Assembly (NCBI RefSeq): GCF_001650195.1
Contig: NZ_LXYR01000023.1
Location: 1 to 64,000, forward strand
DNA: 64,000 bases
Reading direction: 5' to 3'
Source of the DNA: Phormidesmis priestleyi BC1401
GTDB lineage: Bacteria; Cyanobacteriota; Cyanobacteriia; Leptolyngbyales; Leptolyngbyaceae
Made by a program: the position numbers and the translations under genes. Of this stretch, positions 1 through 8,805 are shown piece by piece. A model generated the notes under the pieces. It had not been told where the DNA came from, searched no databases, and saw only the letters and a list, made by a program, of their open reading frames with translations. The stretch's first letter is position 1; the number at the start of each line of letters is the position of its first letter.

Positions 1-161
1 TCTAGCCGTTCCAGAAACGTCGCCTTGCCATATTCGGGGGTGGCTCCCATATAAATGGTGTGTTGTCGGTCTCCAAACGCGTCATACAGACTGATGGTGC
101 CGACCATGGCTTCTCTCCATCCGGTGTCGCACAACAGCATACAGGTGCCTCCCTTCTTGAC
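1..161 (-). pseudogene. ISKra4-like transposase fragment cut by window edge
   Basis: On the minus strand an open frame runs off the window edge. Its first methionine codon is at 140, and an in-frame TGA closes it upstream at 162-164. The readable part contains the segments TISLYDAFGDRQHTIY and PEYGKATFLERL, which I recognise as the pattern of ISKra4-family transposases of cyanobacteria. Complete members are several hundred residues long and would continue beyond base 1. No Shine-Dalgarno sequence precedes 140, and the frame starts in mid-domain, so this is more likely a relic or a frameshifted copy than an intact start. No terminal inverted repeat is visible in 160-310. The family call rests on memory of the motif only. 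Confidence 0.5.
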
Positions 162-311
162 TCAGCAATTGAGCGCTCATACTCACCACCTCTTGGTTGC
201 CTCACTCAGTGATATCATGCTTGACCTACTAAATCAAGTAGAGGTCGCACCCGTCAATGAACAGTAGGGGTAAGTGTCCCATAGCGTGGGAATCGATCAC
301 AGCCGATCGAG

Positions 312-1163
312 CTAACCCAGTTGGCGACAGGTGCCGCGTCCCCATTGACCATCGATGCTAAACGACATTTCACTAAAGGGTTTTTGGTAGCGAGGTGCAA
401 ACCCGACGACGACCACATCTGCGTCTTTTGCTGCCCCTCGATAAATCGTTTGCCCCTGCTCATTCTTGCCGCTAAACGCAACACTGCCTTTAGACATGAG
501 ACGATCGGTTCCATTCTGCCGCAGCTCAAAGGTGGTGAAGCCGCTCTCTTGGGTGTAGATAACGGTGAAATACATATTTCGGTTGTTGATGCCACCTGCG
601 CAGGTCAGCCGAAAATCTGTACTCGAATCTCCTTTAGGTGGGCGAGGAGCGACTCCAGGATTGGCGGTAATGATCGTTCCGATCGCGGGTTCTTGAAAGA
701 CTGACTGTCCGTTTTGCAGCACGGTTAGCCTGCCGCCTGACTGCGTGTTAATCACATAAGTCGTGTTGCCATTGATAGCTCGATAGCCGCGCTTGGTTAG
801 AGAAGCCGTCACCTGCACGTTGGTGTTGGGCTTGCCTTTTTCCTGCCCCGTATAGAAGATGCGTCCCTGAGCGCCTTTTTGACAGACATTCACGAAGTAG
901 CTTGCCGTCTCAAATGCGACCAGGCGACGATTTTCTTGGCTGATCGTGGCACATGCGTCTAACCTCTCTCCGGTCGGGGTAGGCGAAATGGCAACCGTAG
1001 GTTGAATAGGCTTTTGGGAAGGGGTGACGATCGGAGACTTTTGCACCGTTGGCGAGGCAGAATTAAACGTGCCAGGAAACACGATAGGGGTTTGATAGCG
1101 TCCGCTACACGCTTGTAGAAGTAGGGTTATCGAGAGAATCGTCCTAGAGAGCAAGATACGCAT
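312..1163 (-). CDS. Putative exported lipoprotein of unknown function
   Basis: This is a protein of about 283 residues. I prefer the ATG at 1163 over one 20 codons upstream because it places a classical lipoprotein signal peptide (MRILLSRTILSITLLLQAC) at the N-terminus, with the lipobox Cys as the lipidation site. A Pro/Thr-rich low-complexity stretch follows and would tether the globular part to the membrane. The C-terminal two thirds is beta-rich in character and has four spaced cysteines (segments ACATIS, VNVCQKG, LTCAGG, GTCRQLG) that could form two disulfides in the periplasm. I do not recognise a named family. It stands alone, with about 350 bp separating it from hisB, which is read in the same direction. 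Confidence 0.6.
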   Translation of the reverse strand: MRILLSRTILSITLLLQACSGRYQTPIVFPGTFNSASPTVQKSPIVTPSQKPIQPTVAISPTPTGERLDACATISQENRRLVAFETASYFVNVCQKGAQGRIFYTGQEKGKPNTNVQVTASLTKRGYRAINGNTTYVINTQSGGRLTVLQNGQSVFQEPAIGTIITANPGVAPRPPKGDSSTDFRLTCAGGINNRNMYFTVIYTQESGFTTFELRQNGTDRLMSKGSVAFSGKNEQGQTIYRGAAKDADVVVVGFAPRYQKPFSEMSFSIDGQWGRGTCRQLG

Positions 1164-1419
1164 AAGATTTCTTGGCAGATCAACCGTTCTGTATGCAAGA
1201 GCCTGAAGCCCTTTGTTAGACATCTTGTAGAAATGGTAACTCTGTTAAGCAGTCGTACAGAAATAAGCGAGCTACTAGGTTCAATCTATGTCCCAAATGT
1301 CAAATTACGCAGACAGTCGAACATAATGAGGGGCAGTGGTGCTCAAATCGTGGCAAGCTTGCAGTTCCTCCCACCTTGATTCATCATCGGCATCACAGCG
1401 AGACGATCGTCAGATCGAT

Positions 1420-1569
1420 CTAACCTGACGCGAGCAACCGCAGTTGACTCAGGCTATCAAAGACTCGAAACTCGCCTTGAGCACCAAAAAATAAAAGGGC
1501 GATCGCTGAATCAAACTGCTGGGTTTGGGTAAACAGATGTCGCTCAAAATCGCCGAAGAACTGCGGATG
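1420..1569 (-). pseudogene. Orphan C-terminal protein tail downstream of hisB
   Basis: Just after hisB, the minus strand holds an open frame of about 49 codons ending at TAG (1420-1422). It reads like real coding sequence: HPQFFGDFERHLFT, then FDSAIALLFFGAQGEF and FDSLSQLRLLASG. There is no ATG or GTG start, and a stop lies in frame a few codons upstream. It therefore looks like the tail of a lost gene rather than a functional peptide. The rest of the 1224-1574 gap shows nothing recognisable apart from one GCGATCGC (HIP1) octamer at 1499-1506. Confidence 0.3.
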
Positions 1570-1574
1570 TAGGT

Positions 1575-2219
1575 TTACAGCACACCCTTAGAACTGGGGA
1601 TTGTGTGGGCACGACGCGGATCGACTTCGGCTGCCATGCGGAGCGATCGCGCAAATGCCTTAAACGTCGCTTCGATGATGTGATGTGAGTTAATGCCGTC
1701 TAACTGACGAATGTGCAGCGTCATCTGAGAATGATTGACGATCGCCACAAAAAACTCTCTCACCAACTGCGTGTCATACGTCCCGACTCGCTGCGTCGGA
1801 ATCTCTAACCCATAGCTCAAATGGGGACGACCCGAAAAATCAAGAGTGACCTGCACGAGGGCTTCATCCAACGGGGCGACAAAATGACCAAAGCGCACGA
1901 TGCCTTTGCGATCGCCGAGTGCCTTCGCGAATGCCATGCCTAACGTGATGCCGACATCCTCGTTGGTGTGATGGTCATCGATTTCAATATCACCCGTCGC
2001 CTGCACCTCTAAATCGATCAAACCATGCGATGAGATTTGATGCAGCATATGATCGAGAAACGGAATCCCAGTTTTAGCGACGCAATAACCCGTCCCGTCT
2101 AAGTTAAGGCTGACTTGCACATCGGTTTCGCCTGTTTTGCGAGTCACCGAAGCGGTGCGATTGACAAGATAAGGGCTGGTCGCAACTTGAAGACGATCGC
2201 TGGTCTGCATAGGAGTCAT
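1575..2219 (-). CDS. hisB: Imidazoleglycerol-phosphate dehydratase
   Basis: HisB removes water from imidazole glycerol phosphate to give imidazole acetol phosphate, a mid-pathway step of histidine synthesis in the cytosol. The 214-residue length fits the monofunctional bacterial/plant enzyme, which lacks a fused phosphatase. The family's duplicated metal-binding motifs are clear: [12 protein letters not shown] in the middle and [18 protein letters not shown] near the C-terminus. Start ATG 2219 is followed by a second ATG three codons on; neither has a convincing Shine-Dalgarno sequence. It lies 87 bp downstream of the acyltransferase gene on the same strand and could share its transcript. hisD lies about 50 kb away, as expected for the dispersed his genes of cyanobacteria. 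Confidence 0.97.
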   Translation of the reverse strand: MTPMQTSDRLQVATSPYLVNRTASVTRKTGETDVQVSLNLDGTGYCVAKTGIPFLDHMLHQISSHGLIDLEVQATGDIEIDDHHTNEDVGITLGMAFAKALGDRKGIVRFGHFVAPLDEALVQVTLDFSGRPHLSYGLEIPTQRVGTYDTQLVREFFVAIVNHSQMTLHIRQLDGINSHHIIEATFKAFARSLRMAAEVDPRRAHTIPSSKGVL

Positions 2220-2306
2220 TGAGTCAAAAGAGATTCTTCTATTATCTGTGCAATCGCCGCGGTAAGAGCGAGTCGCCTAAAAGAAAGCGCGCAATGGTTG
2301 CGGGAG

Positions 2307-3236
2307 TTAACTTTCTTCTGCAATCCCATATTCGTTTAAAGCTTGAAGCGCTTTCTGTAAATCACCAGTCAACTGTCGGGCAGCAAGCTTAGAAGACCCC
2401 GAACTGTAATCAGCAACGTTAAGCGGAGCGCCAATGCAAATCTTAACGGCTGACCGCCAGGGCACTGAAGGGCAACTATAGGAAATACTAATGGGCACAA
2501 TCTGAACTCCTAGATTTGCCTGACTTGCTTCTGATTGCAGCGCGAGACGGGCAAGACCGGGCTGTAGCCGATTGAGTTGGCACGATCGATTTACCTGCAA
2601 ATCTCCCCCTTCAGGAAAGATCACCAACACCTCTCGGTTTTGCAGCAGCTCAACGCTGTGGCGCAGACTCGCGATCGCGGGATGTTGGGTGTCGATCGAA
2701 AACCCTCCTAACCGTCTGATAAACCAACCCTGAAGTCCCGTCATTTCGTCTGCGCTGACCATGAATCGCAGTATCCGTCCTGTGATATCTTGACCTGCGA
2801 TATAGGGAATCATGAAGGCATCCCACCGCGATCGATGAGTCGGGGCTAAAATCACGGGACCTGCTGTGGGTAGGTGCTCTCGACCCAATACCTCAATGCC
2901 TCGAAAATAGAATGGGAGCAAGCCATAGCGCCCGATCGGGTAGACCAGAGACGCTAGCCAGGGAGAGAGACGAGAATTCACAGAATCGGTCTTTGCGCTC
3001 ATTGTAGAAGCTGAAGCATCTCGATCTAGACTCCTATTTTGCTTGATCATCGGACGATATTCATCAGCCTGATGAGGGTCTGGTTGCGACACAAGGTCAG
3101 CAACCTCTGGATGGGCGACAGGACTGTCACAATCAGAAGAATTTGTCGGAGTCATGGAATTGATCGAAATCATAGTCGCAATAGGAAACAAAATAGAGGC
3201 TTCGTAAAGCGGGTGAATGCGTCCTTCAGTTTTCAA
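2307..3236 (-). CDS. PlsC-type 1-acyl-glycerol-3-phosphate acyltransferase
   Basis: This is probably a membrane-associated acyltransferase that makes phosphatidic acid from lysophosphatidic acid. The PlsC domain begins near residue 93 of the longest frame. It contains the catalytic HX4D box as HRSRWD (134-139) and the substrate box FPEGGD (207-212, usually FPEGT), followed by a positively charged NRS segment. The start is uncertain. The longest frame begins with TTG (3236), and ATG codons occur at 3173, 3155, 3050 and 3002, none with a good ribosome binding site. The first 80 or so residues are Ser/Asp-rich and look unstructured, so a shorter protein starting at one of the later ATGs is quite possible. 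Substrate specificity cannot be read from the sequence. Confidence 0.8.
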   Translation of the reverse strand: MKTEGRIHPLYEASILFPIATMISINSMTPTNSSDCDSPVAHPEVADLVSQPDPHQADEYRPMIKQNRSLDRDASASTMSAKTDSVNSRLSPWLASLVYPIGRYGLLPFYFRGIEVLGREHLPTAGPVILAPTHRSRWDAFMIPYIAGQDITGRILRFMVSADEMTGLQGWFIRRLGGFSIDTQHPAIASLRHSVELLQNREVLVIFPEGGDLQVNRSCQLNRLQPGLARLALQSEASQANLGVQIVPISISYSCPSVPWRSAVKICIGAPLNVADYSSGSSKLAARQLTGDLQKALQALNEYGIAEES

Positions 3237-3446
3237 CGTAATGGGTTTTGTAAGTCTTGGGCTTTCTCAAAGGACACTTCTGCGGGTGTCTGTTCTATAT
3301 TTTGACGATCGTTTCTCATTCCTCATGATCTGCGATCGATAGTATGTTATCAAAAGTGAACCACGCTCTGAGATTTTTTCTCACCCGTTCATAATTCCGG
3401 TCGTCTGTCGCGGCTTCCATGCCTCAAGATGCCTAAATCTATCAAA

Positions 3447-3966
3447 TTCTCTGCCTCTTTTTGTAAATCTACGTTTACGATAGATTGCGATCGTGAACGC
3501 GAAAATACCGCTTTTCTAGAATACGCTTAGCATATAAGCAGTTGCGACCCCTGTTCGTCTGAGCCGTTAAACCGTCAGAAGTTAAAGCAAGCGAGTGTGT
3601 TCTGACCTGATAACCCTAGCGATAGTTTAACGCTTGGTTCTTCTGGTGCTCCGCGTTCTACTTTTGATTCATCCAATGTGTTTGTTAACCGATTACAGGT
3701 GCGTTACCCTTACGATAAATTTCCTAAAGATTTGATGTTTCAAAAAACCTCGAATCTTGATTCATTTCAGGGGCGGTTTGTGTTGCATTATCCGTTTATG
3801 GGCAGATGAAAGGTTTGGCAAGAGACCGCTATCAGCGATCGCTGCGTTAGTGAGCGGACAACATGCCCAAACTCTCGTACGGCTGACAGGTTGGAAAATT
3901 CAAAACCTTCGTGAAAAGACTCCCCAGATTCAAGGTCAAACGCTTTGGGCGTTCTACCCATTCTGA
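3447..3966 (+). pseudogene. Decayed DUF2330 gene, C-terminal half
   Basis: Read in frame from about 3447, the plus strand gives FLEYA-stop-HISSCDPCSSEPLN, then a second stop followed by PDNPSD, VFVNRLQVRYPYDKFP and DLMFQKT. After a frameshift near 3802 it continues as QTLVRLTGWKIQNLREK and ends at 3966. As I recall the DUF2330 family, this matches its C-terminal half, in which the pattern FLEYAW..CDPC....VFW and a 'LHVRY..FPEDLMFQ' motif are typical. Both stop codons (TAG 3528-3530, TGA 3603-3605) fall where the family has Trp (TGG), so each is one substitution away. The N-terminal half is not recognisable. The remainder of the 3237-4076 gap shows nothing else that I can name. Confidence 0.65.
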
Positions 3967-4076
3967 AATGGTCTCAACTAAGGTTTTAATAGAGCAGCAT
4001 CGGCATTTTGTTATTATGCTGTGAGAGATTGGGCACTCTGAATTCAGTGTTCTTGATATTTTCTTAGAACAAATTT

Positions 4077-6971
4077 ATGCAGCACCCGCAAGATGGACAG
4101 GCAATTCTGACTCAGGAAGTCCTTTTGCATCGCATCACGACTCGAATTCGGCAATCGCTTGAGTTACAAGAGATTTTAAGCACAACCGTGGCAGAAGTCC
4201 GATCGTATTTAGGCGCCCATCGCGTCAAGATTTACCAGTTCAGCCCCGACGCTCATGGAATCGTCATTGCAGAATCTATCCAAGACGATCGCCTCCCATC
4301 TTTGCTGGGGTTAAACTTTCCCGCTGATGATATTCCCCCTTCTGCACGAGAGTTGTATGTACGGGCACGACAGCGATCGGTGGTTGATCTTACCTCGCAC
4401 GAGATTGGCATCAGCTCGCTCAACTGCCCAGAAACTGGGAATCTGCTCGAATCGCAAGATATTCGCTATCGTCCCGTTGATCCGTGCCATGTCGAATATC
4501 TGACGGCAATGGGCGTAAAGTCTTCAGTCGTAGTGCCGATCGTGCCAGAGATCCGCGAAACGGGCAGACATCAGCCCCCGTCTCTCGGCTCGTCGGCTCA
4601 GTTGTGGGGTTTGTTGGTGTCTCATCACGCCGATCCTCGCGTCGTCACCGAAGAAGAACTGCAATTCATTCAGGCAGTGGTCGATCAGGTGTCAGTGGCG
4701 ATCGCCCAATCGATCCTTCTTAAGCAGGTGCGTGAACAGGCGCAGCAACAGGCGCTTATTAACCAAGTCACTGCCCTACTTTACACCAGTCCTACGGTTC
4801 AACTGCAAGCCGCGCTAGAAGAAGCGGTGTCTGCGTTTCAGGGTGCGAGCGGTCGGCTCTATTTGCTGCCTGACAGCGATCAGATTAGCGAACTCTACAC
4901 CTGTGGAGAGCAACCGAGACACCTGGAAGGGAATCGTGCGATCGAAGAAAACCGCCTCTGGCATCAGTATTTGTTCTCAGTGATCAATCACCAACCTGAC
5001 GGCACCAAACCTTGGTCAGTTGAATGGATGCGATCGATCTACAATCTGAAAGAACCGCCGCAGGACTTCTCCTCAGACTTTAATGGGTGGGTCATTAATG
5101 ACCTTTATAAAGAACCTCTGCTGCGGACACTTGCCCCTTATTTTCAAAACACTCAAATTCGCGGCTTGATGATTATCCCGCTTCGCTATGGGGCAGAGGT
5201 GCTGGGCTGTTTGACCCTTTGCCGCAACGAAGTCAATACCGAAATTCTTTGGGCAGGCAGTCACGACCCCGATACCCGCCAACTGATGGCGCGTCAGTCA
5301 TTTGAGACCTGGCAACAGCTTAAAACGGGGCAAGCTCAACCCTGGACAGAGGGCGAAACAAAGTTAGCACAAGCGCTGGGGGAGCGATTCTCGAATGCAG
5401 TCAAGCAATATCGGCTAAATCAACAAGTGCAAGCGCTCAATAGCAATTTAGAGCAGCAGGTGCAAACCCGCACTCAAGAACTCCAGCAGTCAAACACGAA
5501 ACTGCACAAATCAACCGCAGAGTTACAACAGGCATTCGATCGACAGCAGACCCTATCAAAAATCATCACTAGGATTCGAGAATCACTGGAACTGGATATG
5601 ATTTTTAGAGCCATCGCAACCGAAGTTCGGCAGGTGCTTGATGCCGATCGAGTGGTCGTTTATCGCTTCTATTCGGAAACCGACTGTCAAGGAGGAGAAA
5701 CCGTTGCCGAAGATGTGCTGCCTGAGTTCTCAACCACTCTGAATGTCGAAATTGCCGATCGCTGCAATTCAGAAGGGTTCCTTCGCAACTATCGCCAGGG
5801 GATGATTCATGTGGTTCCTGATGTCTATAAATCTGGATGCGATGAGTGTTATCTTCAAATGCTGGAGCAGTTTCAGGTCAAAGCCAATCTTGTTTTGCCC
5901 TTATTTAGGCAAGACCATCTCTGGGGCTTGTTGTGCATTCACCAATGTCGAGAAAGCCGACACTGGCAACCCTCTGAAATAGAATTCATCGTTCAAATTA
6001 GCCAACAGTTAGGCATTGCATTGCAACATGCGACGTTGCTCAACCAATATCGGGATCAAGCCCAAAATTTGTCAACCGCCCTCGACTATCTCAAGCACAC
6101 TCAAAGCCTTCTCATTCAGAGCGAAAAGATGTCTAGCTTAGGACAGCTTGTGGCAGGCATTGCTCACGAGATTAATAATCCTGTGAATTTCATCTACGGC
6201 AATCTGACCTACATGGGTGAATACCTGAATAATGTATTGGAGTTGTTGTACCTCTATCAAGAAGACTATCCTGAGCCGCCCGAAGCGATTCGTCAACAAG
6301 CTGAAGCGACTGATTTAGACTTTGTAGTGAAGGATTTGCCGAGGCTATTTTCCTCCTTAAAGGTTGGTGCTGAGCGGATTCGCGAGATTGTCCTTTCGTT
6401 GCGAAATTTTTCTCGATTAGATCAGGCAGAAGTTAAGTTTGTCAACATCCATGAAGGAATTGACAGCACTTTGATGATCTTGCAGCACCGCACAAAAGCG
6501 AGTTCAGGACGTGGCGAAATTGAGATTTTGAAACACTATGGTGAGTTGCCGTTGGTCGAGTGCTTTGCAGGTCAACTAAACCAGGTGTTGATGAATCTCA
6601 TCGCTAACGCGATCGACACTATTCAAGACCAGCACGATCGTCAAATTGCATCGGGCTTAGCACCCACTCCCGGAGTGATTACGCTTGCAACTCAACAGAC
6701 TAACGATGATTGGATACAAATCTCCGTCAAAGACACGGGGTGCGGCATCTTAGATGACGTGAAGCCAAAAATCTTTGATCCATTCTTCACCACAAAACCC
6801 ATCGGAAGCGGTACAGGTTTGGGGTTGTCAATTAGCTACCAAATTATTGAAAAACACAGTGGCAAACTGTGGTGTCAATCTCAACTAGAGGAGGGTTCAG
6901 AGTTTGTAATTGAGATCCCGATTAAGCAAGTGATGCCAGATCAGACACTGAGCAAACCATCAACCGTTTGA
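4077..6971 (+). CDS. Multi-GAF (phytochrome-like) sensor histidine kinase
   Basis: This is a soluble hybrid-free sensor kinase of 964 residues. The first GAF domain (about 15-215) has the phytochrome-type FPADDIPPSARELY segment (81-94) and DPCHVEYL with Cys137-His138, the position of the bilin-binding Cys in phytochromes. A divergent GAF domain spans about 225-447, and a coiled coil 450-490. A third, cyanobacteriochrome-like GAF domain (493-655) carries Cys591-Tyr592 where Cys-His is usual. The kinase core has an H-box with His697 (GIAHEINNP), an N-box (NLIANAID, 840-847), DTGCGI (886-891) and the F/G2 boxes (FDPFFTTKPIGSGTGLGLS). There is no transmembrane segment and no adjacent response regulator, so its partner is unknown. 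Light sensing is an inference; the GAF domains could bind other ligands. Confidence 0.9.
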   Translation: MQHPQDGQAILTQEVLLHRITTRIRQSLELQEILSTTVAEVRSYLGAHRVKIYQFSPDAHGIVIAESIQDDRLPSLLGLNFPADDIPPSARELYVRARQRSVVDLTSHEIGISSLNCPETGNLLESQDIRYRPVDPCHVEYLTAMGVKSSVVVPIVPEIRETGRHQPPSLGSSAQLWGLLVSHHADPRVVTEEELQFIQAVVDQVSVAIAQSILLKQVREQAQQQALINQVTALLYTSPTVQLQAALEEAVSAFQGASGRLYLLPDSDQISELYTCGEQPRHLEGNRAIEENRLWHQYLFSVINHQPDGTKPWSVEWMRSIYNLKEPPQDFSSDFNGWVINDLYKEPLLRTLAPYFQNTQIRGLMIIPLRYGAEVLGCLTLCRNEVNTEILWAGSHDPDTRQLMARQSFETWQQLKTGQAQPWTEGETKLAQALGERFSNAVKQYRLNQQVQALNSNLEQQVQTRTQELQQSNTKLHKSTAELQQAFDRQQTLSKIITRIRESLELDMIFRAIATEVRQVLDADRVVVYRFYSETDCQGGETVAEDVLPEFSTTLNVEIADRCNSEGFLRNYRQGMIHVVPDVYKSGCDECYLQMLEQFQVKANLVLPLFRQDHLWGLLCIHQCRESRHWQPSEIEFIVQISQQLGIALQHATLLNQYRDQAQNLSTALDYLKHTQSLLIQSEKMSSLGQLVAGIAHEINNPVNFIYGNLTYMGEYLNNVLELLYLYQEDYPEPPEAIRQQAEATDLDFVVKDLPRLFSSLKVGAERIREIVLSLRNFSRLDQAEVKFVNIHEGIDSTLMILQHRTKASSGRGEIEILKHYGELPLVECFAGQLNQVLMNLIANAIDTIQDQHDRQIASGLAPTPGVITLATQQTNDDWIQISVKDTGCGILDDVKPKIFDPFFTTKPIGSGTGLGLSISYQIIEKHSGKLWCQSQLEEGSEFVIEIPIKQVMPDQTLSKPSTV

Positions 6972-7001
6972 CCGCGACCCAATGTTCACGATCGTGCGAA
7001 C

Positions 7002-7034
7002 CCGTAAAGACGTTTCGGTGAAACGTCTTTACGG
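7002..7034. repeat. Perfect palindrome between convergent genes
   Basis: A 15-bp inverted repeat with a GGT loop (core arm CGTAAAGACGTTTC) lies between the 3' ends of the histidine kinase and the DUF4327 gene. Its TAAAGACGTTTC/GAAACGTCTTTA core belongs to the common cyanobacterial dispersed palindrome family of the type 'GTAGAGACGTTCC...GGAACGTCTCTAC'. A related, less perfect copy occurs at 61265-61297. It may also act as a bidirectional terminator, although no T-run follows it. Confidence 0.75.
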
Positions 7035-7069
7035 CACCGGGTAGACCTGTCATCTAAACCTCACGGCGT

Positions 7070-7291
7070 TTAGTCATTGTCCCAAGTTTCGTGGCTCATC
7101 AGATCGCCGATGCGATCGCGCAGCAAAAAGTCGGCTTTTTCTAATTCACACTCCATACAAACCCATTCACGGGAGGGAATGTGCTTGCAGAGGCTGTAGA
7201 TTGGCTGCTGACGGTTGACCACTCCTTTGTCTACGAGTTGGCGAACCTCGTCTTGAATCATGGTTAGAGAGTATTGAGCTAGCTGAACCAT
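7070..7291 (-). CDS. DUF4327 family protein
   Basis: This is a 73-residue cyanobacterial conserved protein of unknown function. I chose ATG 7291 because GGAGAGA lies six bases upstream; a frame starting 12 codons earlier lacks such a site. Recognised family features are the N-terminal MVQLAQYSLTMIQDEVRQL helix, the QQPIYSLCKHIP segment, and WVCMECELEK followed by LLRDRIGDL. The Cys-His and Cys-x2-Cys residues could bind a metal or form a redox pair, but nothing in the sequence proves it. It is monocistronic, convergent with the histidine kinase, and about 200 bp downstream of the pdxA stop codon on the same strand. Confidence 0.85.
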   Translation of the reverse strand: MVQLAQYSLTMIQDEVRQLVDKGVVNRQQPIYSLCKHIPSREWVCMECELEKADFLLRDRIGDLMSHETWDND

Positions 7292-7492
7292 TATCTCTCC
7301 GGTAAATAATGAAGTGAACAGTGTCAAAACTTAAGCGCTGGTAAAAACTGTTTTCCCTATGTCTGCTACAACCGCGCTTTGTAGTGTCTTATACGGAAGA
7401 GCCTCTATTTTCAGGGCAAACACTCTTTGATTATATTAAGAAGTGTCACGGATGTCATCAAAGTCTGACTTTATAGGGCAAGTCGCAGACTT

Positions 7493-8530
7493 CTACAATT
7501 TAAACAACCGTCTTCGCGTTGCTAAGTCGATCGCGAGTTGAATAGCTGCCTTAAAACTGGTCGCGTCCGCCATTCCCTTTCCAGCGATGTCAAACGCTGT
7601 GCCGTGATCAGGAGATGTGCGAACAAACGGAAGCCCGATCGAGGTGTTGACCGCCCGATCAAATGCCATCAGTTTAACAGGAATTAGTCCTTGATCGTGG
7701 TAAAGCGCTAAATAACCATCGTGAGCGACCATAGGCGAATTTGCCCCATACCAAGCCTGTCCCGGCTTTACCCAGAGCGTGTCGGGTGGAATCAGTCCGT
7801 CGAGTTGAGCTTGAGGAAACCGATCGCGCATCTGCTCTAACCAGTCAAACAGCCAATCGTGTTCTTCGCGTCCGAGTTGCCCTTGTTCGCCACTGTGAGG
7901 ATTTAAACCTGCGATCGCGATTTGGGGCTGTTCGATCCCAAATTCTTGCTGCAACGTCTCAATCAGGAGTTCGAGCTTGAGCGTCATTAACTCTGGAGTC
8001 AGCGCATCCGCCACGTCTCGCAAAGGAATGTGCGTCGTTGCCAACAGAGTTCGCAATATCCAACCCGTGTAGGGCGATCGTGCCACAAACAACATCCCAA
8101 ATCGCTTGACCCCAGCTCTGTCTGCCAATAGCTCAGTTTGTCCTGGATAGGAATGTCCGGCTGCTTTCCAGGCAGATTTAGCGATCGGAGCCGTTACAAT
8201 TGCCTCAAATTTTCCAGCCAGCGTGTGAGCGATCGCGGCTTCTAAATACCGAAAACTTGCCTCTCCACTGGCGGCGTTGCCGACTCCTAAACAAATCTGC
8301 TGCTCCAAATCTGAATCTAGCTGGATGTCTAGAACATTGAGTTGACTCGGATTTACCAAATCGCAGATTGGAGACAGGCGACGATAAATCTGCTGAAGCT
8401 GAGACTGACTGCCGACGATCGTCACGTCTGCGCCTTCAGTCACCGTCGTATCAGACAACGCCTTCAAAATCACTTCTGCCCCAATTCCCGCCGGGTCTCC
8501 TATTGGGATCACCAAACGAACACGATTCAT
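7493..8530 (-). CDS. pdxA: 4-hydroxythreonine-4-phosphate dehydrogenase
   Basis: PdxA oxidises 4-phosphohydroxy-L-threonine with NAD in the DXP-dependent route to pyridoxal phosphate (vitamin B6). The 345-residue length is normal for the family. Typical segments are [13 protein letters not shown] at the N-terminus, [20 protein letters not shown] with the divalent-metal and substrate residues, [16 protein letters not shown], and [10 protein letters not shown] with [16 protein letters not shown] near the end. The Shine-Dalgarno sequence GGGAGG lies eight bases before ATG 8530, inside the terminal inverted repeat of a MITE-like element (8532-8658). The promoter must therefore lie within or beyond that insertion. 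Confidence 0.97.
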   Translation of the reverse strand: MNRVRLVIPIGDPAGIGAEVILKALSDTTVTEGADVTIVGSQSQLQQIYRRLSPICDLVNPSQLNVLDIQLDSDLEQQICLGVGNAASGEASFRYLEAAIAHTLAGKFEAIVTAPIAKSAWKAAGHSYPGQTELLADRAGVKRFGMLFVARSPYTGWILRTLLATTHIPLRDVADALTPELMTLKLELLIETLQQEFGIEQPQIAIAGLNPHSGEQGQLGREEHDWLFDWLEQMRDRFPQAQLDGLIPPDTLWVKPGQAWYGANSPMVAHDGYLALYHDQGLIPVKLMAFDRAVNTSIGLPFVRTSPDHGTAFDIAGKGMADATSFKAAIQLAIDLATRRRLFKL

Positions 8531-8531
8531 A

Positions 8532-8658
8532 GACTAGACCTCCCGCACGAATACTCTGCTCTCACCCTAGCCTTCTCCTCAAGGAGAGCGAACAAGAGGT
8601 TCCAGCTCTCTTCTCCCTGGGGATGAGGGCTGTCCAGATTCACGCAGGAGGTCTAGTC
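8532..8658. mobile_element. MITE-like element with 21-bp imperfect terminal repeats
   Basis: The left end 8532-8552 (starting GACTAGACCTCC) and the right end 8638-8658 (ending GGAGGTCTAGTC) are inverted copies agreeing at 18 of 21 positions, with the outer 12 bp perfect. The 85-bp interior carries a CTCACCCTAGCC-type core with two smaller hairpins, CCTTCTCCTCAAGGAGAG-like and CTTCTCCCTGGGGA-like. The same core recurs in opposite orientation at 19543-19716. It encodes no protein. It lies between petM and pdxA, abuts the pdxA start, and provides its Shine-Dalgarno sequence. No obvious target-site duplication was seen. Confidence 0.65.
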
Positions 8659-8805
8659 AAAAAGCTTTTTGCAAAAAACCCGCTACTGAATTGGTTTACA
8701 ATGCTCTGTGCAGGTTCACACAGACTCACTCAGTGAATGCGCCTGTTTACAACACTGGGGTCAGACCGATCGACCCACAAAATTCATGTTAGGAGGATTC
8801 GATCA

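Noticed and set aside
321-704. 127-codon plus-strand frame opposite the lipoprotein
   Set aside because: The opposite strand has a signal peptide and lipobox; this frame has neither family nor ribosome binding site.
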